Assembly: GCF_900156155.1 (NCBI RefSeq)
Contig: NZ_FTMD01000005.1
Span: 1-64,000 of the forward strand
Length of the DNA stretch: 64,000 bases
Direction of reading: 5' to 3'
DNA from: Aromatoleum tolulyticum
Lineage (GTDB): Bacteria > Pseudomonadota > Gammaproteobacteria > Burkholderiales > Rhodocyclaceae
The position numbers and the translations under genes were made by a program. Below, piece after piece: positions 1 to 7,708 of the stretch (the first letter of the stretch is position 1; each line of letters opens with the position of its first letter). The notes under the pieces are model-generated. The model did no database searches and was not told where the DNA came from. It saw only the letters and a list, made by a program, of their open reading frames with translations.

Positions 1-270
1 AAAGAGAATGTTGTAGTCGAGCTGCTCGCAAAACTGCCGATCCGAGCGAATGGAGTACAGCGCGATCAGCAATTGCCCCTTGAGCAGGCGCTCGGGCGGG
101 ATCGACGGCCGTCCGACACTCGAATACAGCGCATTCAGATCCGCCGAAATGGCTGCGAGCGCCCGATCGGCGAGCTTCTTCACCCGCCGCAGCGGATGAT
201 CCGCGGGCACGCGCGACTCGGGCGAGAAGTAATGGAACATCGAGGACTGGGGATCGAGTTGGCCGCGCAT
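1..270 (-). CDS. IS5-family transposase, N-terminal 90 residues (runs off the window)
   Basis: Reading the minus strand from the ATG at 270 gives an unbroken frame to position 1. It begins MRGQLDPQSSMFHYFSPESR and contains VGRPSIPPERLLKGQLL and the run YSIRSDRQFCEQLDYN. This is the DUF772-type N-terminal region of IS5-group transposases, which precedes the DDE catalytic domain; the catalytic part lies outside the window. The gene appears intact as far as it can be seen. It points away from the truncated nuclease frame that begins just to its right, so the element's left end lies between about 271 and 300. The family call rests on the characteristic opening motif. Confidence 0.85.
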   Translation of the reverse strand, partial: MRGQLDPQSSMFHYFSPESRVPADHPLRRVKKLADRALAAISADLNALYSSVGRPSIPPERLLKGQLLIALYSIRSDRQFCEQLDYNILF

Positions 271-290
271 CGCTGTCAGGACGGGAGTTT
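1..290 (-). mobile_element. IS5-type insertion sequence, one end only
   Basis: The transposase start lies close to the junction with an open reading frame of a different family, which enters the window already in mid-protein. That arrangement is expected when an insertion sequence has landed inside a gene. The terminal inverted repeat cannot be assigned because the other end of the element is outside the window, so the right boundary given here is approximate (271-300). Confidence 0.65.
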
Positions 291-980
291 CGGGAATGCC
301 TCTATGACAATCAACTCGTCAGTTCGTTCACTGGGTTTTGCATCACCCTGCTAACTCAGATCGGCACAGACATTCAGCACCTGAAATCGATACTCAACAC
401 GCGTCAAAACTTCGTATCAGGTGCCGATTGGGCACGCAATGCGACTCAGCAACTAGATTTGATCTTTGAATACCCGGTTCCCAGCATAGCGGAACTCAAA
501 GACTACATTACCAACGGCAATCAAGGCGGAGCGCTACAAAAGGCACTTGCGCTACCAATGCTCGCCGGTGCGAGAAACGACATTTTCGATCCGTCTGTCA
601 GCTTGTGTTACCCGTCCACAGAACCGATCGAACTGCACCACATTTACCCGAAGAATTGGTGCCGCAACAACCGGACGGGCGATCTGGCAACCATACTCGA
701 CTCGCAGCGAGCTGGCCGAGACTTCGTAAATTCCATTGCCAATTTGATGCCGCTAAGTCGCACATCAAACAATGCATGGAAAGATGCGAATCCTGGTCAA
801 TTCATCGAGACAAAGCGACTTTCGTTCTCTGCCCTTCGAACGGCGTTAAAGCCTGTTTTCATTGACGAAGAGTGTTTCAGATTGCTCTCATCTGGTAGCC
901 AGGGTATTGCAGGTTTCTGGGGGCGCAGATCGATGCTCATTGCTTCCGACCTCGTAAACCGAGCCACCGTCTCGTTCTGA
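291..980 (+). pseudogene. GmrSD-like DUF262/DUF1524 nuclease, 5'-truncated C-terminal part
   Basis: The frame is open from the IS junction to the TGA at 978-980. Near position 291 it reads RECLYDNQLVSSFTGFC and continues into IFEYPVPSIAELKDY, although the first acceptable start is a TTG at 459. The segment IELHHIYPKNWCRNN followed by NSIANLMPLSRTSNNAW matches the His/Asn-containing HNH-like motif of DUF1524, the nuclease half of GmrSD type IV restriction enzymes and related DUF262 proteins. The usual DUF262 N-terminal NTPase-like half is missing, apparently removed by the insertion. The downstream AlbA_2 gene starts 7 bases after the stop and may have formed an operon with it. Base composition is lower in GC than most of the window, suggesting acquisition. 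Confidence 0.7.
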
Positions 981-987
981 GTTCGCG

Positions 988-1755
988 ATGCTTTCAGTGG
1001 GATACCAGAAGCTTATCTGCCAGATTGCTGGCGGTGGGTATCAAGCGAGCCTTTCTGAAGTCTCCGAGTTACTTGAGTTAGACGGTACGCTCGGCGTTCT
1101 CGGCAAAGTCAATGTCATTGGTCAATTTCTGGAGTCAATCAATGCCCAGGTAATCCCAGGGCTTGGCAAGGGGGAGGTGGACACCGTCCGCCTGTTCCGC
1201 TTTCGCTCACCCCAAGGTGCAAGCGGAGCAGAGGTTATAGAGGGGATTCTTAGAGGCGACGAGTCCCATACCATAGAGTTCAAGTCGACGCTACGCGTTG
1301 ACCTCCGACGACTAGCTCAGCCCGGACAAACAGCCGCGCAGTGCAAATCCGATGAAGTGCTCCATGCGTCGCTCAAGACAATTGCCGCTTTTATGAACAG
1401 CTCCGGTGGGCAGTTGATTATCGGAATCTCGGACGATAAGCAAGTAAATGGACTGCATTATGATTTCGAGTTGCCGGATACAGCGAGTGCGGATAAATTC
1501 GAATTACTTCTACGAAACTGCCTGACAGGAAAGTTCAAAGACGGGGGGCTAATAAACGACTATGTGTCCTTAACGTTTGTCGAAACGCACGGACACACTG
1601 TTGCAATCATAGAGGTGCTTCCCAGAAGTAGCTTGTCCTTCGTCAAAAAGGACGGACAATATGCTTTATATCGTCGACAGGGCAACCGAACCAATCCCGT
1701 CGATATTTCGGATATCGAGGAATTCCTCAAAGCCAGGTGGGGGTTGGCTGGTTAG
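988..1755 (+). CDS. AlbA_2 (Schlafen-type) putative DNA-binding protein
   Basis: A 255-residue protein starting at ATG 988, just after the truncated DUF1524 frame. The central segment has the AlbA_2 pattern: an acidic HTIEFKSTLR strand near residue 92, then LKTIAAFMNSSGGQLIIGIS and DDKQVNGL near residues 130-155, where N-x-x-GG-x-L-x-x-G-I is the family hallmark. The end (YRRQGNRTNPVDISDIEEFL) is also typical. AlbA_2 domains occur in regulators, in ATP-binding helix-turn-helix proteins and in many phage-defence loci. The first 80 residues are not recognised. Context beside a GmrSD-type nuclease suggests a defence function, but this is inference. Codon use is AT-richer than the housekeeping genes further right. 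Confidence 0.75.
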   Translation: MLSVGYQKLICQIAGGGYQASLSEVSELLELDGTLGVLGKVNVIGQFLESINAQVIPGLGKGEVDTVRLFRFRSPQGASGAEVIEGILRGDESHTIEFKSTLRVDLRRLAQPGQTAAQCKSDEVLHASLKTIAAFMNSSGGQLIIGISDDKQVNGLHYDFELPDTASADKFELLLRNCLTGKFKDGGLINDYVSLTFVETHGHTVAIIEVLPRSSLSFVKKDGQYALYRRQGNRTNPVDISDIEEFLKARWGLAG

Positions 1756-2114
1756 CGAGGGCGCGTGTCGGCGGGCATTCCAACGATAAGGTGAATGACC
1801 CACAATTCGCGGCGAGCTAGTCCGAACTCGAACAGCCTCTTGCGAAGGACTGCTTCTGGTTGGGTGCTTCCGTCAAAGGTGATGCCAAGACCGGACGCAA
1901 GCATGAATCACGACCGGCTGCTTTCGGTGACGGTGGCCGAATGCGTACATGGCCAGGAGCGGTCGTTGCGAGTCGACACCCCTAAGCGGGCATCCACTAT
2001 CGGTATGCGATATGCTAGGCAGTAAGTCGAGCGCTATCTTTCGTGCGCTGTTATTGCGCGCCAAGAAAGCGATTGAGAACCGTCCGGCCTACGTTTTCCA
2101 TACATCTGATGAGC
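1756..2114. other. Non-coding stretch between AlbA_2 gene and attI1-like site
   Basis: About 360 bases without a convincing gene. Short frames exist on both strands but show no family similarity. No integron integrase gene is present, although a complete integron would carry intI here, divergent from the attI site. No tRNA or clear terminator was seen. The stretch may be a degraded remnant. Confidence 0.5.
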
Positions 2115-2177
2115 GATGTTATGGAGCAGCGCCAATGTTACGCAGCAGGGCTGTCGCCCGAAAAAACCAAGTCTGAC
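2115..2177 (+). other. attI1-like integron recombination site (candidate)
   Basis: From 2115 the sequence runs GATGTTATGGAGCAGC, then after four mostly changed bases ATGTTACGCAGCAGGGC (2135-2151), a mismatch, GTCGCCC and an A-run. This matches, almost base for base, the attI1 site of class 1 integrons as I recall it; roughly 44 of the first 50 positions agree. The small ORF-11 that overlaps attI1 and aids cassette translation also has a counterpart: ATG at 2135 encodes MLRSRAVARKNQV and ends at 2174-2176. The right end reads GTCTGAC where attI1 has GTTAGGC, so the crossover triplet is altered. The DUF4365 gene begins directly after it. Chromosomal class 1 integrons are known from environmental Azoarcus and Thauera. 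Whether the site is functional is unknown. Confidence 0.7.
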
Positions 2178-2192
2178 ATTAAATACAGCATC

Positions 2193-3221
2193 ATGCGAAC
2201 CGTTAAGCGTAGATCTCTAAATCAAGTCAAGGAGGAGATTTCGTATCGAATCCTTCGGCAAAAACTTCCTGAGGCGTGGGTTATGCACGAGTATGGCCCT
2301 GACTACGGAATCGACTGTGTCGTTGAGCTATTTGACTATGTCGACGACACAAAGGAAGTGGCGGAAACTCTTGGTGAGCAGTTCTTCGTCCAATTGAAAG
2401 GCTCGGACTCGGTTCAATATGCTGAGCGTCGCGCATACTCGCGCGGTAATGTCGCCAAGGGGCTGCTATTAGAGGATACGAGCGAATTCGTTGATATAGA
2501 TGTCGCCAACTTCCAGTTAGACGTATCCGATCTACTCACGGTAGAGCAGCTCGGGACAGCCGTCCCAGTGCTGTTAATTCTTATTGACATTCAAACAGAG
2601 CGAGCGTTTTTTGTTTGCTTGAATGACTACCTTGAGAAGGTCATCCTTCCCGAAGACCCTGCATTCGAGTCGAAAGGCTCAAAATTAATCCAAATCCCTG
2701 TACAAAACGAAATACTTCCACGCGAGATTAATCTTGTCGCGCTTCGAGCGTACGGTAAGCGAGCAAAGATGTATGGCGCCTTTACAAAGTTCGCGTTTCA
2801 GCAAAAGGAAATACAACGCGCTCGAGGGCTAGTTCGGGCCAACCCTGACACCTCAAAAGATAAGGACATTGACATGCTGAAGGTCTTCGCGGAGAGCTCT
2901 TTGCGCCAAGATATCTGGCGAGGGCACGACTTCTGGGAACCAATGGCGTGGAGTTTCCGCGAGCTTGAGGATGTTCTTGCTGCAATCAAAGGCGGATTGC
3001 AGCCTGCTGAGATTGAAGCTTTCAAGCAGTACTGCGATTTGCATGTTTGGTATAGGCTCTGCAACCTTGCAAACATGTACGAGGAACTCGTCCGTGAATG
3101 GTTCTTGCCTACCGTACTGGCGCAACTCGCATCCTATCCTGACCAGGGCAATCTGCAAAAATCGAATGCCATCTCGTCGTTCAACAAGGACGCTATGTGC
3201 TACACGCGCTGCGCCGGTTAA
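2193..3221 (+). CDS. DUF4365 domain protein, putative restriction-endonuclease-like defence factor
   Basis: A 342-residue protein when started at ATG 2193 (MRTVKRRSLNQVKEEISYRI). The frame is open upstream to a GTG at 2043, and ATGs at 2109 and 2121 would add an attI1-derived leader (MEQRQCYAAGLSPEK), so the true start is uncertain; none has a strong ribosome site. Residues about 20-150 match DUF4365: LPEAWVMHEYGPDYGIDCVV, then EQFFVQLKGSDS, with D-x-G-x-D and Q-x-K resembling the (D/E)-x-K active site of PD-(D/E)XK nucleases. Such proteins occur in defence and toxin contexts. The C-terminal half, with FAESSLRQDIW and several helices, is not recognised. AT-rich codon use and the attI1-like site suggest capture as an integron cassette. 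Confidence 0.7.
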   Translation: MRTVKRRSLNQVKEEISYRILRQKLPEAWVMHEYGPDYGIDCVVELFDYVDDTKEVAETLGEQFFVQLKGSDSVQYAERRAYSRGNVAKGLLLEDTSEFVDIDVANFQLDVSDLLTVEQLGTAVPVLLILIDIQTERAFFVCLNDYLEKVILPEDPAFESKGSKLIQIPVQNEILPREINLVALRAYGKRAKMYGAFTKFAFQQKEIQRARGLVRANPDTSKDKDIDMLKVFAESSLRQDIWRGHDFWEPMAWSFRELEDVLAAIKGGLQPAEIEAFKQYCDLHVWYRLCNLANMYEELVREWFLPTVLAQLASYPDQGNLQKSNAISSFNKDAMCYTRCAG

Positions 3222-3232
3222 CTAAGTTAAGT

Positions 3233-3302
3233 GGCAGCTTTCGCCTGTCGCGACTTCCGCTTTGGGTCGAAGTACCGTCCCGCGCCCTTGGCGAAAGCAG
3301 CC
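3233..3302. repeat. Imperfect inverted repeat after the DUF4365 gene (possible attC-like hairpin)
   Basis: GGCAGCTTTCGCC at 3233-3245 pairs with GGCGAAAGCAGCC at 3290-3302 (12 of 13 positions) across a 44-base loop. It starts 11 bases after the DUF4365 stop. An AAC triplet lies at 3219-3221 and a GTT at 3303-3305, loosely like the outer triplets of integron attC sites, but the flanking bases do not fit RYYYAAC/GTTRRRY well. It could equally be a transcription-related hairpin. Confidence 0.35.
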
Positions 3303-3413
3303 GTTCGAGCGGAATGCCGTGCCAACGTTGGCACCGGCGCCCGATCGACCCCCGCCAGTCAGCCGCGTGATTGCCATTCTCTTTTCAGGTCCGCGGCTTA
3401 CCAGAGTGCGATC

Positions 3414-4043
3414 ATGTGTGCCGAGTACAACCCCACCCGCAGGACTTCGCTTGAGCGCTTGTCCTGGGGACGTCACACCGTCGGGCCGCCGGATTTCGCC
3501 TATGGCGAGACCTTCCCCGGCGGCATCGCCCCATTCCTCGCTAACATCCTGCCGACCGAATGGCTACCGGGCATGTTCGGGCTTATTCCCCATTGGGGCG
3601 GTCCGAGCAAGCTCTTCCGCATGACCTACAACGCCCGCGCGGATACGGTCTCGGACAAACCCAGCTACCGCGATGCCTGGCGCAAGCGCCAGTTCGGGTT
3701 GATTCCGGTGGAGAGCTTCTTCGAGCCCGCTTACGGAACCGGCAAGGCCGTGCGCTGGCGCGTCGAACGTGCCGACGGGGCTCCGTTCGCGCTGGCCGGC
3801 ATCTGGGAGCGCAGGCTCAACGACGAAGTCCGGCGTACTGGTTGTTCGCGATGCTCACGATCAACGCCGACGACCATCCGCTGATGAAGCGCTTCCACAA
3901 ACCTGGGGACGAAAAACGCAGCGTCGTCGGAAGATTACGAGCCGTGGTTGCATGCCCGCACGGAAGCGGAAGCTCGCTCGTTACTCCAGCCCTTCGATGC
4001 AGAAGCGATGGTGGCCGTACCAGCTCCAGTGACGAGAACGTAA
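3414..4043 (+). pseudogene. yedK: SOS response-associated peptidase (YedK/HMCES), frameshifted
   Basis: ATG at 3414 gives MCAEYNPTRR with the catalytic Cys2 that HMCES/YedK uses to cross-link abasic sites in single-stranded DNA. The frame continues through WLPGMFGLIPHWGG, RMTYNARADTVSDKPSYRDAW, FGLIPVESFFEPAYG and FALAGIWERR. Near 3825-3835 it must shift frame to continue as FAMLTINADDHPLMKRFHKP, and shift again near 3925 to read SEDYEPWLHARTEAEARSLL, ending at TAA 4041-4043. The combined product of about 210 residues is near full length. Two frameshifts make it very likely inactive, unless they are sequencing errors. The canonical MCGRY start is changed to MCAEY. Confidence 0.85.
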
Positions 4044-4110
4044 AAGCGCCCGTCAAATTGGGCATTTCTCGGGAAGCGTCGACTTCTCGACCTCAATCGT
4101 CAGAAACAGC

Positions 4111-4509
4111 TCATTTCCCCTGCGGATAAGCCACCGGAAGCTGCGCCTTCTTCCACGCGGAGAACCCCTCCTCGAGGTGGCTCACGCGCGGCAGGCCCAT
4201 GCGCGCGAGCTGCGCCGTGGCGAGGGCCGAGCGCCATGCGCTGGCGCAATACAGAATGAAGCGCCGGCCGGAGGCGAACACTTCCTTGTGGTAGGGGCTG
4301 TCGGGATCGACCCAGAATTCCAGCATTCCGCGCGGGGCGTGGAAGGCTCCGGGGATCATTCCTTCGCGCTGCAGTTCGCGCACGTCGCGAATATCGACGA
4401 ACAGCACGTCCGGGTCGTCGAGGAGGCGGGCAGCCTCGTCGCGCGGGATGGCATCGACCTGGGCGTTCGCTTCCGCCAGCAGGGCCTGGTAGCCGAGTTT
4501 CAGTTCCAT
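4111..4509 (-). CDS. Rhodanese-like domain protein
   Basis: A 132-residue single-domain rhodanese. ATG at 4509 (MELKLGYQALLAEANAQVD) is chosen over an upstream in-frame start that would overlap the neighbouring CoA-transferase end. LFVDIRDVRELQREGMIPGA is the N-terminal rhodanese signature, and the active-site loop is FILYCASAWRSALA, with the cysteine that carries a persulfide in sulfurtransferases and the Arg-Ser that follows. It lies just downstream of, and on the same strand as, the two CoA-transferase genes and could be cotranscribed. The sulfur donor and acceptor cannot be told from sequence. The window's many sulfur-acquisition genes make a role in sulfur handling reasonable. Confidence 0.85.
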   Translation of the reverse strand: MELKLGYQALLAEANAQVDAIPRDEAARLLDDPDVLFVDIRDVRELQREGMIPGAFHAPRGMLEFWVDPDSPYHKEVFASGRRFILYCASAWRSALATAQLARMGLPRVSHLEEGFSAWKKAQLPVAYPQGK

Positions 4510-4573
4510 GATGGGTAGGGCTCCGAAGTATTGAAGGATTGAACCGGCAGGTGCTGCTGCCGTGTTGCCGGCA

Positions 4574-5383
4574 TCAGGAGCGCCGCAGCATTCCGGTTGC
4601 ATCGACGCGGCGCAGGGCGGCGAGTTCGGACGGGGTCGGTTCGGGCACGACGTGGGCGTCCGGCGAGACCTTCAGGTCCCATCCGGTATTGCCGAGGATT
4701 TCCTCGACGCTGGAGAAGGGGAACCAGGCGTCCAGGCGGAACTCGCGCGTGACCGGATCCGGACGCAGGATGCCCAGCGTCGTGATGATCGCGGCCGGGC
4801 CGCCGCCGATGAAGCCGTGGCGGTCGCGCGCGTCGCCGCCGTCGAGATAGCCCGGCGAGGTGACGTAGCTCACCTTGTTCACGAAGCGCTTGGGTTCGTG
4901 GTTGAGCATGATCACGTAGCGCTTGGCGCCGCAGGCGATGTCGTTGGCGCCGCCTGCGCCGGTCAGGCGAGTCTTGGGCAGGCGATAGCTGTCGCCGATA
5001 TGCCCGTCTTCGCCGTCCCAGATCCCGGTGGTGTTGACGTTGCCGAAGCGGTCGACCTGCGCGGCGCCGATGATCCCGACGTCGCAGCGCCCGGAGGCGA
5101 CGAGGCAGCCGAGGGCGTCGAGGCAGCTGGTGAAGCTCGTGGCGTTGCTCGAGATGCGGTTGCATTCGATTCCCCACGGCAGGCCGCCCACCGGTTCGGC
5201 GCCGTAGATCCCGCCTTCGGTCATGGCCCTGACGTTGGGCGCGTGATGGGCCTGCGCGAAGTAGCCGGCAAGCATCGACAGGCCGACGCCGAAGATTGCG
5301 AGTTCGCCGTCGCGGATCTCGCGTCCCGTCGCGATGGCCATCATCTCCTGGCGCGTGCAGGGCAGGGTTTGTGCGACGCTCAT
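4574..5383 (-). CDS. CoA-transferase, beta subunit
   Basis: 269 residues starting MSVAQTLPCTRQEMM. Its ATG overlaps the stop of the alpha subunit gene in an ATGA junction, indicating translational coupling. Family I CoA-transferase beta features include ELAIFGVGLSMLAGYFAQAH, GIIGAAQVDRFGNVNTTGIW, GAGGANDIACGAKRYVIM and VSYVTSPGYLDGG. It resembles glutaconate CoA-transferase and the IpdB-type steroid-ring hydrolase subunit. The catalytic Glu of true transferases is not obvious at the expected site, where the sequence reads GIECNRISSN, so a hydrolase-like role is possible. The substrate is not known; a role in degrading an acyl-CoA or aromatic intermediate would fit the lineage. Confidence 0.85.
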   Translation of the reverse strand: MSVAQTLPCTRQEMMAIATGREIRDGELAIFGVGLSMLAGYFAQAHHAPNVRAMTEGGIYGAEPVGGLPWGIECNRISSNATSFTSCLDALGCLVASGRCDVGIIGAAQVDRFGNVNTTGIWDGEDGHIGDSYRLPKTRLTGAGGANDIACGAKRYVIMLNHEPKRFVNKVSYVTSPGYLDGGDARDRHGFIGGGPAAIITTLGILRPDPVTREFRLDAWFPFSSVEEILGNTGWDLKVSPDAHVVPEPTPSELAALRRVDATGMLRRS

Positions 5384-6384
5384 TGCGCGGTCTCCAGCGT
5401 GCTTTCGGCGATCAAGGACAGCACTTCGGCGTGCGGCTTGATCCATTGGCGATAGGGGTCGAGCAGGAATCCGGTCGAGGTCTGCGACAGCGCCGCGACC
5501 TTGTCGCGCCCGATCAGGTCGAGGTAGGTGTCGATGTCGGCGTAGGGCTCGACGAAGGAGTCGATGTAGGCCTCGGTGCCGGCGACGGTCGCGAGGGCGG
5601 TGTTCATCGCCTTCATGTGTTCTTCGTCGACGTCGTACATCCCCGGCGAGCCCTGCGGCCAGGCGCCGAAGGGCCAGTAGACGACGGCCTCGACGATGAT
5701 GTCGGGGATGCGCACGAGGTTCGGGTACTGGCGGATGCAGGCGTCGTCGACGATCGCATCGGCGATCAGCACGACGCGCTTTGCGGCGCGGGACAACTCG
5801 TAGCGGCTCCACTCGGTGCCGAGCATGATCGCGTTGCCGGCCGGGTCGGCGAGGGTGACGTGAATCGCGGCGAGGTCCGGTTCGAGCGACCTGAGGGCGC
5901 CGATGGTGCGGCCGGAGAAGGGATCGGTGACGGCGGGGATCTTGTCCGCAGCGGGGTATTCGTCGGGGGCGAAGGCGCTGCGGTGTTGCAGGTCGGAGCC
6001 GATATTCACCGTCGCGGGCACGAAGGGCAGGCGCAGGGCGCCGCCGAGGAGGCGCAGCGCCATCGCGAGGTTGGAATAGTCCTCGAGTGCGAGATCGCCG
6101 CTTTCCACGGCCCGCCGCAGGCCGTTGGCAAAGCCGAAGACCTCCAGCCCGGTGAAGCCGCATTCGGCGTGCGTCGTTGCGCCGGCCGCGGCCAGCAGGT
6201 TGAGCTGCTGGGTGTTGCAGTGAAAGATCGAATGCAGATTGCGCCGTTTCTGGCGCAGCAGTTCGCGGCCGAAAACGATGGCGTCCGAGCCGACCGGCAA
6301 GGCGGCGCCGCTGGCGTACTGCATGCCGTCCCAGGTGTAGCGGCGGACCGCCTCCGACAGCGATATGAGTTTGTTGCGCGACAT
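5380..6384 (-). CDS. CoA-transferase, alpha subunit
   Basis: 334 residues from ATG 6384 (MSRNKLISLSEAVRRYTWDG). It shows the family I CoA-transferase alpha pattern: an early GSDAIVFGRELLRQ segment, then TTHAECGFTGLEVFGF, DLAAIHVTLADPAGNAIMLG and AAKRVVLIADAIVDD. It is similar in layout to glutaconate CoA-transferase GctA and to IpdA. It forms a heteromeric enzyme with the overlapping beta subunit. The 274-base gap upstream separates it from a divergently transcribed ABC binding protein gene and probably carries promoters in both directions; it contains the AT-rich stretch TGCATTGCATATTC near 6460. The exact CoA ester handled cannot be inferred. Confidence 0.85.
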   Translation of the reverse strand: MSRNKLISLSEAVRRYTWDGMQYASGAALPVGSDAIVFGRELLRQKRRNLHSIFHCNTQQLNLLAAAGATTHAECGFTGLEVFGFANGLRRAVESGDLALEDYSNLAMALRLLGGALRLPFVPATVNIGSDLQHRSAFAPDEYPAADKIPAVTDPFSGRTIGALRSLEPDLAAIHVTLADPAGNAIMLGTEWSRYELSRAAKRVVLIADAIVDDACIRQYPNLVRIPDIIVEAVVYWPFGAWPQGSPGMYDVDEEHMKAMNTALATVAGTEAYIDSFVEPYADIDTYLDLIGRDKVAALSQTSTGFLLDPYRQWIKPHAEVLSLIAESTLETAQ

Positions 6385-6658
6385 GTTTTCCAATTCACGA
6401 GTGATGCTGAATGAATTGCGACTGTATTGCTGCAGGCGTCGACGGGGAACCAATAAAAAATGCATTGCATATTCGCGACCGGCGATCGGATTGCGCATGT
6501 GTGTTGCCGCACGAAAATCGTAAGCAGTTCTTCGTGTTTGTGCGGCTTGATGTCGGCGACATAGAGTCGTTTCAGGGCGAACGGTCCATGGCGAGCACAT
6601 GCGAATGCCCGCCGAGTCCGGGGCGCCCGGCTTTGGAAACGTCACCATGGAGAAGAAC

Positions 6659-7696
6659 ATGATGTTGCACACCCTGCGCCGTCGCTGCGCGTCCGCGCTC
6701 GCCGCCCTAGTAGTCGGAGTCGCGGGCGTCGCCCATGCCGCCGCGGCCGAAACGCTGCGCGTCGGCTACCTGCCCATCGGCACCCACGGCAAGTTCATGA
6801 TCGCCAAGGAGCGCGGCTTCTATCGCGACGAGGGCCTCGATGTCGAACTCGTGGAGTTCGTCAATTCCGCCGATGGATTGAATGCGCTGGTGGCAAAAAA
6901 GATCGATGTCGGCGCATTCGGCACGTCGGCGCCGCTCGTCCACGTGTCGAAAGGGGCGGACATCAAGATCATCGGCGGCATCACCAGCGGCGGGTCCTCG
7001 TTTATCGCGCGGCCCGAGACGGCGGCGACGATCAAGACGCCCGCCGACCTGAAGGGCAAGAAGATCGCCACGGTGCGCCTGTCGACGGTGGATGCGATCC
7101 TGCGTGCAGCGCTGCGCGATGCCGGCCTCGACTGGAAACGCGACGTGCAGATCTTCGAACTGAAGAGCGCGCCGGCCGTGGCCGAGGCGGTCAAGTCCCG
7201 CCAGGTCGATGTGGGCGCGCTGTGGGGGCCGCATGACCTGCGGGCGGAGAAGGAAGGCATGAAGATCCTTTTCTACTCGCACGAACTGTATCCGGCGCAC
7301 GTTTGTTGCCGCATCATCGTCGGCCGCAACAGCGATCCGGCCACCGGCGAGAAATTCCTGCGGGCCATCCTGCGTGCCGAGAAGTACGCCGCGGAGCACC
7401 GCAAGGAGACGATCGACATCCTCGCCAAGTACGTGCGCATCGACCGCGACGTGCTGGAGAAGGATTTCTACGATCCCTACAAGGACAACAGCAGCGACCC
7501 GTACCTGAAAGGGCTGCGCCAGTTCTGGACGGTGATGGAAGACAGCGGCTTCCTCGAAGGCAAGGGGCGCAGCGTGGATGGCGCCGTGGACCTCGGGCTG
7601 TACGAACGGGCACTCACCGGCCTCGCCCGCGAGAACCCCGGTGACCCGTTCTGGCAGAAGCTCATCGCGGATTTCAAGTCGAAGAACCCGGCCTGA
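6659..7696 (+). CDS. ABC transporter substrate-binding protein (SsuA/TauA/NMT1 type), orphan
   Basis: 345 residues with a Sec signal peptide (MMLHTLRRRC, a hydrophobic AALVVGVAGVAHA, cleavage near AAAAE). The ATG at 6659 is preceded by GGAGAAGAA. The mature protein starts ETLRVGYLPIGTHGKFMIAK and follows the NMT1/SsuA fold: FYRDEGLDVELVEF, ALVAKKIDVGAFGTSAPL, LKGKKIATVRLSTVDAIL. Such proteins bind nitrate, taurine, sulfonates or thiamine precursors in the periplasm. No permease or ATPase gene adjoins it, so it must use a transporter encoded elsewhere, perhaps the sulfonate-type transporter at 17-20 kb. The gene is followed after 12 bases by a GMC oxidoreductase gene, probably in one transcript. 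Confidence 0.85.
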   Translation: MMLHTLRRRCASALAALVVGVAGVAHAAAAETLRVGYLPIGTHGKFMIAKERGFYRDEGLDVELVEFVNSADGLNALVAKKIDVGAFGTSAPLVHVSKGADIKIIGGITSGGSSFIARPETAATIKTPADLKGKKIATVRLSTVDAILRAALRDAGLDWKRDVQIFELKSAPAVAEAVKSRQVDVGALWGPHDLRAEKEGMKILFYSHELYPAHVCCRIIVGRNSDPATGEKFLRAILRAEKYAAEHRKETIDILAKYVRIDRDVLEKDFYDPYKDNSSDPYLKGLRQFWTVMEDSGFLEGKGRSVDGAVDLGLYERALTGLARENPGDPFWQKLIADFKSKNPA

Positions 7697-7708
7697 GGCG
7701 GCGATCCC

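Noticed and set aside
4574-6163. A 529-residue frame covering the CoA-transferase beta subunit and extending into the alpha gene
   Set aside because: The extra N-terminal half is an Arg-rich shadow of the alpha subunit gene. The true start is the ATGA overlap at 5383.
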